DNA from: Cudoniella acicularis
Taxonomy: Eukaryota; Ascomycota; Leotiomycetes; Helotiales; Helotiaceae
NCBI GenBank assembly: GCA_013054445.1
Contig: JAAMPI010001289.1
Location: 1-16,469 of the forward strand
DNA length: 16,469 nucleotides
Direction: 5' to 3'
Shown here: one piece after another, positions 8,755-16,469 of the stretch
How the letters are laid out: each line of letters begins with the position of its first letter
Position numbering within the stretch: the first letter of the stretch is position 1
Position numbers and translations under genes: made by a program
The notes under the pieces: model-generated
The model's database searches: none
Seen by the model: the letters and a program-made list of their open reading frames with translations, nothing else
What the model was told of the DNA's origin: nothing

Positions 8755-9036
8755 ACTTAGTAGTGTCTATCTCTCCTGAGCTTAAGTGGTTTCCGTATGA
8801 TCCTTCACAACAATAGATTTCAACTCAAAAGATGGCCCCTTCAGCCAACACACTCAACTAGGTTCGAGTTTTCCAATCAATGAATAGGTACTCCCGTAGG
8901 CGCTAGTTTCACCTAAGAATAGCGTCACCTTCAATAAAATCTATCAAACCCACAACATCTGCGCCTTTGACTTGATTCCAATCCAAGCCAAACTCCCGTC
9001 CTTAATACAGTGTGTTCTATTTTTCCAATACGCCCA
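8755..9036. other. intergenic space between convergent genes
   Basis: This holds the 3' ends of the 2EXR gene (plus) and the membrane protein gene (minus). It contains no coding content and no strong hairpin that I could find. Confidence 0.5.
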
Positions 9037-10867
9037 CTAAGTCCCCTCATAAGGTCTTAACCCCGTAAGCTCCACCCCCGCATTCCCTTTATAAATCCGA
9101 GAACCACTATGACTAGTACTCTCTTGCACAGCATCATCACCCCAAGCATACTCCTTAACCTTCGGCGCGCTCTGTAAATCAAACGCATTCGCCATAACAC
9201 CAAAAATCCTCCTATACCATGAACTCCTCTTCGCCACCCTGCAGCCCTCAACAAATATATGACCATTAAGCTCCACCTGAAATTTGACTTCTGGCCTCTG
9301 CTGAAGAGAGAAAATTTCCGTCATGATTTTGAATGCTTCCTCTTCGCTTTCCCCGATGACATGAATCATTGGCTCATTTTTTGAGATTGCAGAAACGATT
9401 CCCCCTGATATTACCCGTGAGCCTACTCCAGCTGCAAGAACCATCATGAGGACCAATTGCGCCATCGGCATTGCGAGTAATGTGACGGCGGATAGAACGC
9501 AGGTTCCAAACACGAATACAGTGATACTTGCTGATTTGGTGAAGACTTGGAAGACGGAGCGCCAGAATGTCTTTTCGTGGATATCGCGTGCAACAGAGAC
9601 TAACACCAGGACAGAATTGCGAGGCTTGGTGTGCAATTTCGGCCCTATGAGTCTCAAGCCGGCGGGTTTCAGAGTTTTGAGTTTGTTGATGGTTAGGGCT
9701 AGCATAGGTTCGCCTGCCTGAGCGGGAAATTGTTCGGAATCGGAGCTGGAATCGCTGGTGATGCGTTGGCCTCCCCTGACTTCGAAGTCGTATGGAATGT
9801 CGGATATGTAGAGTTTCCAGTGTTTTTTGAAGGGTAGCTGAGCCCAGTTGTCTAGGATAGCCGCAATGGTCACTATATTCAGTCAGTGAGAATATATCAA
9901 TACACATAAAGGCCCGCGAAAAAGGGAGGCGTTGATCGTTTGTTGAGAACACGCTCAGAAAATTAAGAAATCGTGAAGGGAAATCCAAACAATATCGTGC
10001 CGGAAAAGTCCACTCACCAGCCATATACCAGATGTGAAACCACCAATTGTAAGTGCATCCATCAGAGTAAACCGCTCCATTTTCTATAATTCCCATTGCA
10101 ACCTGCACTCCGCAAAACAAGAGAACCATGGAGAAAAGGCCAAGAGCAATTATATTCCGAGGGAGCCCAAGACTCTCCCGTCGGCCAATCCGGGCCTTGA
10201 TCCTATTTGCCATACTCCTCAACCCCTCTTGCTGGTCCCGAATCTCACGCTCTTCCAGCTCTTCAAGGTTATGCCTCTCATCCTCATCTCGAGTACCGAG
10301 ATCATAGTCTTGAGCATGTTTGCCGACATGTCCGATCGAAATACCATGCATCGCAAAAGCAGTTTGATAATCCACGATTCGCGTTGGCATGATTGTCCCA
10401 CCAAAGGATAATAACATGGCTAATCCTCCACCGAAAGGAAGAACCGTCAAGAGCGTCCATATTTCGCTTGTTGGTGTGCCGAAGAGCGCGCCTATTGTTG
10501 GGAGGAGAGCCAAGACGCTTGCAGAAGCGCTATACTCCGCGGCATGAATGCCGTCAATGTCTCCTAAAACGGCAATAAGGTTCACCCGACATTGTGCGTA
10601 AGAGCCGGTCCGAACGCAGATTCCGCGGTTTAGCCAAGCATTGAAGGGAAAGGGATTGCCGGGTTCCGAGTCGCCTTGACTGAAGCTGCAGTTCGCCGGT
10701 GTAAGACCTTGTGCGCTGGCCGTTGGAATTATCGAAGAGAGGACAGCCAAAAGAGAATTTCGAGGCTGGAAGATGAGCGGGATGCTTTGTTTTCGTTGAG
10801 GGAAATTTTTCCAAGTGGCTGCAAGGCCACTAGTATTTGCGTTAGGAGTGGGGTTTAAGTCATCCAT
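9037..10867 (-). CDS. fungal multi-pass membrane protein of unknown function
   Basis: Exon 1 is 10867-10018 and exon 2 is 9872-9037; the 145-nt intron (9873-10017) has a GTGAGT donor, an ACTGAC/CTGAC branch region and a TATAG acceptor, and the join gives an exact 561-residue frame. After a polar 27-residue start, residues 28-53 form a hydrophobic stretch ending ASAQG, which may be a signal or anchor. Residues 54-108 form a Cys-containing segment (C60, C84, C93) probably on the lumenal or outer side. Hydrophobic spans follow near 113-133 (ASVLALLPTIGALFG), 136-158, 237-260, 276-292, 397-417 and 420-437. A charged loop (185-232, EELEEREIRDQQE) and a Ser/Asp loop (320-336) lie between them, and the tail is soluble. 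The ASASVLALLPTI lead recurs in fungal orphan integral membrane proteins; I know no function. No breaks are seen. It is convergent with the 2EXR gene and its promoter lies above 10867. Confidence 0.85.
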
Positions 10868-11013
10868 TTTGAGCCTTCCTCTGTCGCGAAGTCGATCACG
10901 GCTCTTGGAACGAGGCTAAGAACGACTTAACAAGGTTGTCAATGGAAGAGAGATAGCTCTGCGTTATGTTGAGGTGTGTGGAGGTTGATTCCCTCTGGTC
11001 AAACAGAGGAAGG

Positions 11014-11147
11014 CTTAGGAGTCAAGTACCCCGGAAGCCGCTCCGGCTTCAGGCGACAGACCAACTGGACAGCCAACGTTTTAGAACTCTTTTCAGCTGC
11101 GGCGCATGGCTCTTTCATATGGACTCATGAGCCTTACTTAGGAGTCA
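11014..11147. repeat. direct repeat CTTAGGAGTCA flanking a hairpin
   Basis: CTTAGGAGTCA occurs at 11014-11024 and 11137-11147, each followed by a similar AGGTAC/AAGTAC-like stretch. Just inside the first copy, GAAGCCG-CTC-CGGCTTC (11034-11050) is a perfect seven-pair hairpin. This could be a small degenerate repeat unit, but no terminal inverted repeats or target duplication are visible. Confidence 0.4.
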
Positions 11148-12275
11148 GGTTACTTGCTGACACTCCTGTTGAAAAGCCAGGCAGAGCCAGCGTTGTGCAA
11201 TTTTGAAGTTGGACAATTGCAGCCGACTTGCAATTAAGCGCTTAGCCCCAGCTGAGGTTACCCCGCTTTCAGAGTCGTCACCAACCTACTTTTGGCAACG
11301 AAAACAGTACAAACTCGAGAAAATAAGTAGGTACTCGTGAACTTGGGTGCGGTTGCTCTTATGAAACAGAATTCTTCCAAACTTTTTCGACACGAGTATT
11401 ATGTTTGACAAGTATCTTCGCATTGGTAATTCTGGAAAAATGCCACTTGAAACCCACTTGGCAATCTCGCCGTAGCCCCCACCCACCCATAGATAACCTG
11501 GAAATCAAAACCTACCGGGACGTCATTTGTCCGAATACAGGGCTTTTTTACCAATCAATGCCTTTGATCGCTGAAACCTGGTTGGTGTTACCTGATTCGC
11601 AGATATTATTGTCAAGTTTTTGAGAGCCACTGTTGTGGGTGGCATTGACAGGGTTGCGCGGTCGCCGTTGAGCCTCTCCTCCTTATTAGATGTCCGTGTA
11701 AGAAAAAGCTTGACGGAGAAGATAAAATTCGAGTTGCAACGATCTGTACGACTATGGAGTTTTGGTAAAATCGATTCTAGAAATGTGGCAAAAGAAACCC
11801 TACTGTTGAAACAGAAGTCATGGGTCAGCGCACCATTCTTACCAATGATCCGGAAATATAAAACCCATATCTTGGACACAATTTGATAATTTTGGTAAGA
11901 ATTTCGCGTATAATATTTCCTATCAAAACCTTAATTGTCAACTCGATTCCTGAAGACGAGGAAGAACCGTTTCATGGGGATTCGTACTTGTGTTGCGCAC
12001 TGTCCAAACCCCCTCAAAGTATCGATAAGTTTCGCAACGAAATCGACTAACATGTTAAGAATCGTATACCGACAGCAGACGGTTTGAAATGATAAGCATT
12101 CTTCAGGCAAGGTCTCGTTTCTTTATTTCGCACTTGCTTGGGGTTTGAAAAACTGTAAACATGTCTCAACTGACAAACCACCAGCAGAACACAATCCGCG
12201 AAACTCTTCGCGTCAACCCCATTCAACATCCTCATGTCTCTCATTGACACCAATCTCCTAACTATGTTTGACAAT

Positions 12276-12440
12276 TTAGGAACTTTCCCAGTTGGCATCC
12301 GTAAAGACACAACCACCAGGTTTTCCAGGATGGCACTTTAGCACCGAGACGAACATTACCCCACCAGCTCGTACAGCATCCCACTTCAAAATTCCATCCC
12401 GTGCATCGAGAAGAGTAGAAACACCGAACAGCACACAGAA
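12276..12440 (-). other. possible relic exon
   Basis: A 54-codon minus-strand frame between two stops has no ATG start but reads like protein: FGVSTLLDARDGILKWDAVR, GGVMFVSVLKCHP, GKPGGCVFTDANWESS, with a Cys pair and balanced composition. The same frame resumes after two stops as VNERHEDVEWG and SAGGLSVETCLQFF down to about 12115. It could be the end of a decayed small gene or a spliced exon. I do not recognise a family. Confidence 0.2.
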
Positions 12441-13433
12441 TTACACACGTATGAGACTTTGCGAAACTGGAGATCGCACACATAATGGTGGTGAGCTTGC
12501 TTTGAGGTTGAGAGGATTGAGAACAGAATGGATGGGATGAAGCCTTTTTTCAAAATTCATGTCGTCTTGCGTTGAATAAATTTGGGAATCGCCCGCTATT
12601 TTGATAAATTTGCTCCAAAAAAATTGATGAAGAGGCTCAAACCCGAGATGTAATTTCAGACGCAGATCACTTTATTCTGAAATTTTGATGAATTAATCTG
12701 TGGGAAAGGGAGTAGAAAGGGCCTACGTTGCAATGTTACATGTTCGCGCACAGCCCCGCTTTTCGGCAGCCCCTCCTTTAGGGGTTCAGGAGTTTGTAAA
12801 CCAGGTATCATACGAGTCATACGATAGACCCATTCCACGCATTGTGGTGACACCATTCGCCGACCAATTTAAAATCGTGCATAAGAGGTACGAAAATGGT
12901 CGTCTGTGTGAGGGAATCTCATAATTGTAGATTACACTTTTGATATCGGTTTTGGTATAATACAGTCTTTGCCTGTATCCTGTACCGTAATTGAGTGGGC
13001 ACAGGAGGAACAGCACAATGCGATAACAGATAAGCTTTTGCTGTCGTCATCTGAATCAATGAATTGAGACAGCAGTTCGCCGCTGATGAAAAGGCAGCAG
13101 CCCTCCTTCGTAGTCTGAAAAAAAAATGATGCACTACTCTTCAGTACCCTATCGATGCCTTTGATACGCATGCTCGGTAACACAGCTGCGCCAATACGAG
13201 AGATTCGGGATATATTTCTGTTTCTGCTCTGTGCAGGCAGTGCATGGCGGTGAGCAGCACCATATCGTCATTGTATCAGGTAAGGCTTTGAATACATCCC
13301 TGAAGACCCTGCATATTCTGACCCAGAATTTCTCAAAGTGTTTTATTTACATGTGAAATATTATAACCATTTTGAGATAATCGCCATCATAACACCCTAC
13401 CTACCTCTTTTATACGCAAACAAATAAGTCTCA

Positions 13434-13670
13434 TATAAAATCTCCTATTCAAAAATCCCCTTCTCAACCACCCTTGAAAATCTATTTGGGGAGTGATTCT
13501 TAGCGAGTGAGAGAAACGTGTTTGCCGGATCGGGAGTCGCGGCTATCGTGCTTGGACCAGCACCAATCTCCTGCAAGAACTATTCAACAAAAAGCCAACC
13601 ACTTCCTCGTCATCATGCACACCTTATTTTCCTTCAAATTCTCTCGTTCTTTCAATTCGAGAATCGCGAA
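13434..13670 (+). promoter_or_regulatory. core promoter and leader of the desaturase gene
   Basis: TATAAAA at 13434-13440 is followed by CTCCTATTC and a C-rich stretch, a usual fungal start region, placing transcription around 13470-13510. The leader of 150-200 bases contains an ATG at 13615 that opens a 49-codon frame (to TGA at 13762-13764) overlapping the main start at 13671. The desaturase frame is open upstream to 13518 but has no ATG there. Confidence 0.5.
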
Positions 13671-15023
13671 ATGTCAGGGACGCCTCTGCCAGCCGTCAAG
13701 GCGGAATCAAATGGGGAGGGCAATGGGACGAAGCTCCCTTTCACGCCACCAACCTATACCATGAAGGAAATTCACGATGCAATCCCTTCCCATTGCTTTC
13801 AACGCAACACCCTCCGCTCGCTCTCCTATGTCGTACGAGATTTCTTCATGATTTTCGCCCTCATGGGATTGGCGACGCAAATCCCACTTCTTCCGTCATA
13901 CCAACTCCGTGTTGGCGCGTATATGATATATGCTTTCACACAAGGTCTTTTCTTCACCGGCGCTTGGGAGCTTGCTCACGAATGCGGCCATGGTGCCCTT
14001 TCCCCCTCGAAAGCTTTCAATAACACCGTCGGCCTCCTCATCCACTCCCTCCTTCTCGTCCCATATCATTCGTGGCGCTTTACACATTCCCAGCACCACA
14101 AAGCCACGAACAACATCGAACGCGACATTGCTTTTGTCCCAGATACCAAAGATGTTTGGCTGGCAGCGAGGAAGGCGAGGAAGCCGGAAATTCTCTTCAC
14201 ATATTGGGATTTGGTTGAGGATATGCCAATTGTGAACTTGTTGATTTTGGTGGGCCATCAATTGATTGCCTGGCCAATTTATCTCTTGATCAACAACTTT
14301 GCGCTACCCAGGATGAGGATTGTACCTTGGTGGAAGAGAAGCCATTTCTATTTCGGCGGTGACGGACCCAATTTCAAGCCTGCGAATAGAGATGATATTA
14401 TTCTGAGTGATTTGGCAATTGGGGCAGTGGTGGTTCTATTGTGGGCAAGCGTAAAGCGCTTTGGTGCCTTGAATGTCTTCTTGCTCTACGGAGCGCCATG
14501 GCTGTGGACTAACCACTGGATCCGTAAGTTCTTCTCACGATTCGCATTCTCCAGAATCATGGTGGACTTACCAAGCCTCAGATCTCAGATCAGAAACATG
14601 CAGTATGCACCTTTGAGACAACATTGACTGACACATGCCGCAGTAACCATCACATATCTTCAACATACCGATCCCGCCCTCCCCTACTATGTCAACAACA
14701 CCTGGTCATTCCTTCGCGGCGCCGCCTCCACCATCGATCGCGATTTCGGCTTCATAGGCACGCATATCCTCCACGGCGCCATCGAATGCCATGTTCTGCA
14801 CCACCACGCCTCCCGAATCCCATTCTACCACGCCGCAGAAGCGAGCGAGGCGATAAAGAGTGTCATGGGAGTGCACTACTACAGTGACATGAAGACGCCT
14901 TACATATGGGCATTCTGGAAGAATTACAACCGATGTTTCTTCGTGGAGGAAACAGAGAAGGACAGCGAAATATATTTCTTTCCTTCGAAAGAAAAGACTA
15001 TGGCAGCAAAAAGGTCCATATAA
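13671..15023 (+). CDS. oleate delta-12 fatty acid desaturase (FAD2-like), microsomal
   Basis: Exon 1 is 13671-14523 and exon 2 is 14644-15023; the 120-nt intron has GTAAGT, a CTGAC branch at 14626-14630 and a GCAG acceptor. The product is 410 residues, a usual length for the family. This ER membrane di-iron enzyme inserts the second double bond of linoleate into oleoyl chains on phospholipid, taking electrons from cytochrome b5. The three histidine boxes are complete: HECGH (103-107), HSQHH (139-143) and HVLHH (334-338). Family landmarks are IPSHCFQRNTLRSLSYVVRD near 39-58, WRFTHSQHHKATNNIERD, WLWTNHWI at the splice, TYLQHTDPALPYY, RGAASTIDRDFGFIGTHI and SRIPFYHAAEASEAI. Hydrophobic pairs lie before box 1, after box 1 and near residues 225-250 and 295-315. 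The start is the first ATG in frame. Delta-12 versus the related bifunctional delta-12/delta-15 type cannot be settled by eye. No breaks are seen. Confidence 0.92.
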
Positions 15024-15506
15024 ATCTCAATTCCAAACCCTGGGATTTTGGCAAAAATCGAAACATTCATTCATAAATTATAGACGGTGGTGGAGTTGTC
15101 GGCAGTATTTTTTAATATTAGAAGGTACGTAAAAGATCTTACATAGAGCGAGCGAGCAAGCGTCTATTTTTCAGGCAGGGCCTGGGAAATGCGTAAGGGT
15201 TATACTTATAAACATAACCCTACTCTCTTGTCACTCCCTGTTTCTACGTTTTGATTTTTCTATACTTTCTCCCTGCGCGCCAGCCACATGCACCCTGCAC
15301 CTTGCAAAATTAACGCTCCTCCTCGCTTTAAATATGCTCGAGGTGATAATAACCTCATCACAGAAGTGTCCAGGTGGAACCACTCTGGGCCTCAACAGTA
15401 TTTACCAAGTTCACGTGATTGTGAATTGGATTGTATCTTTCTTTTAAGGAGAAAATTGAGTGTTGTAGGTAATTGTTGTCTTTTAATTAGAATCAGAATT
15501 AATTAA
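15024..15506. other. 3' flank of desaturase and convergent edge gene
   Basis: About 480 bp with no supported gene. The left part is the desaturase 3' region, AT-rich with a TTTTTTAATATTAG tract; the right part (AATTAATTAATTAT near 15495-15510) abuts the stop of the minus-strand edge gene. The 72-codon frame at 15288-15506 has no protein character. Confidence 0.5.
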
Positions 15507-16469
15507 TTATCCCATCCATCCCCACGGCGAGCGCATCCCTATTCCCACCCCATGCTCGTACAATACAGTACCAACCCATAGCGTGACCACCAGATTGTAC
15601 CCAAAACCCCAAACCAACATACAGAATTTCCTTTTCCCATTCCCCATTCTCCCATTGACTACACCCATAAAACTCCGCCTTTCCTCCCCAAAACAACAAT
15701 AAAGATATTTGCACACATAGATTATTAGTAAGTATCCTACTTTCCCTTTCCCGCCCTCCAACCCCCAACATATTCCAAACTACCTCCCCTTCCCCCAACC
15801 CACCATAATCAAACTCATCCGGTCCCTCATTATTCCCAACCCCGCCAACTCCAGCGCCAGAATCCCAATCCTGATGATGATGATAATGGTGATCCTTAAC
15901 ATCCAAACCCCCCTCTATCAAACCCATTACTCTCCTCTTCATGCTGCTGCTTATGAGAACGCTGCTCATGCTCATTCTCCGCCTCAATCCACGGCAACAA
16001 CTTCTCCTCAATGCCCTCATACCCCGTGTTCGTCGTTGTCGCTTCCCTCTTCTCAATCCCCCCTAGCCCTAACCCAAGTCCAATCCCATTCTCGTGCTCA
16101 CTCGGCATTGTCACCACACCAATATTCCCATCGTGATCCCCCCACTCGCCATTATTATCTCTCTCTGTTGTTTCCGGCCATTGAAGATGATGCTGTTTCG
16201 TATCGTTGTCATCGACATGAATGTCGTGCCATGCAGAAGAAGCATCTGTGCCGGCTTGCTTTTCAAGCTCAATCCAGCTCTCATTAGCGTTGATAACGCC
16301 GTGACAATCACTATCCGCGTTCTGTTTTCCTGATCCTCCTCCTAACTCGGGACAGAGATCCCACTGCTCACCGTGCACTACCCCTCCGTAAGCGCCCCAA
16401 GCAGACGCATCGCCTTCAAACCCATCACCGATATCGACACCACCCCGCACCAACACCCAATTCCCACCC
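15507..16469 (-). CDS. partial gene, acidic low-complexity protein with hydrophobic C-terminus
   Basis: The minus frame is open from the right edge of the window to about 15915, rich in Gly, Asp, Glu, His and Asn: GNWVLVRGGVDIGDG, GGVVHGEQWDLCPELGGG, ESWIELEKQAG, GLGLGLGGIEKRE. It ends at a GC-homopolymer (15908-15913, six C on plus) where the frame shifts; the adjoining frame continues naturally as LDVKDHHYHHHQDWD, GPDEFDYGGLGEGE. An intron then seems to lead to a third frame with a membrane-like tail, KRKFCMLVWGFGYNLVVTLW, ending RSPWGWMG and TAA at 15507-15509. Intron options are 15684-15783 (phase 0) or 15659-15740 (GTAGGA donor); a TACTAAT branch motif near 15724-15731 serves either. I do not recognise the family. 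The N-terminus lies outside the window. That this strand codes is supported by composition and the tail; the exact exons are uncertain. Confidence 0.5.

Larger units (their letters stand above)
10868..13433. other. 2.6-kb region without a defensible gene
   Basis: Several open frames of 60-118 codons occur on both strands, but most start at non-ATG codons, overlap each other antisense, and show no known motif. The left end (10868 to about 11000) should be the promoter of the membrane protein gene. Local features are a strong hairpin at 11034-11050, an 11-base direct repeat (11014-11024, 11137-11147), a short CCCCT/AGGGG stem at 12770-12784, and a possible relic frame at 12276-12440. Confidence 0.5.

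Noticed and set aside
8865..8880. GGTTCGA as a tRNA B box
   Set aside because: The following bases do not complete the B box and no acceptor stem or A box can be drawn around it.
11523..11886. Overlapping 118- and 88-codon frames on opposite strands
   Set aside because: Neither has recognisable motifs, both lack a good start context, and each could be the other's shadow.
15896..16287. Plus-strand His/Ser/Pro-rich frames at the right edge
   Set aside because: They are the complement of the Gly/Asp/Glu-rich minus frame, which is open to the edge and leads to a membrane-like tail; low complexity makes the antisense frame open.

Overview
The window looks like nuclear DNA of a filamentous ascomycete (Pezizomycotina; a leotiomycete is my guess, at low confidence). 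The evidence is genes interrupted by small introns with GTGAGT/GTAAGT donors and CTAAC- or CTGAC-type branch sites, typical fungal TATA boxes with pyrimidine-rich leaders, and fungal-restricted families (DUF7580, 2EXR, C2H2 proteins with a fungal N-terminal helical domain). There is no bacterial-style operon, tRNA, rRNA or CRISPR array.

Layout. Positions 441-2586 (minus) hold a decayed DUF7580-family gene, with frameshifts, in-frame stops and a missing C-terminal stretch around a long 394-nt intron. Divergent from it, 2968-5561 (plus) is an apparently intact three-exon gene for a 781-residue triple zinc-finger protein; its promoter carries three palindromes including a perfect TGACGTCA. Convergent to that, 5664-6543 (minus) is a SprT-like metalloprotease gene whose two HExxH histidines are both tyrosine and whose tail is out of frame. 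After a 1.4-kb gap, 7934-8754 (plus) is a 2EXR-domain gene with a one-base frameshift. Positions 9037-10867 (minus) encode an intact two-exon, 561-residue multi-pass membrane protein. A 2.8-kb stretch (10868-13670) has no gene I can defend. Positions 13671-15023 (plus) encode an intact two-exon oleate delta-12 desaturase-type (FAD2-like) enzyme. The right edge (15507-16469, minus) holds the 3' part of a gene for an acidic, low-complexity protein with a hydrophobic C-terminus.

Taken together, the right half contains housekeeping-type lipid and membrane genes. The left half looks like accessory DNA in decay: three of its four genes are damaged, and several key changes (two His-to-Tyr, two stop codons best read as former CAA/CAG) fit C-to-T change at CpA, the direction of repeat-induced point mutation (RIP). 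I do not see a clearly new multi-gene system. The most interesting items are the paired palindromes inside the long intron of the DUF7580 relic, the palindrome-dense promoter of the surviving zinc-finger gene, and the SprT-like protein that lost its catalytic histidines while keeping the fold upstream.
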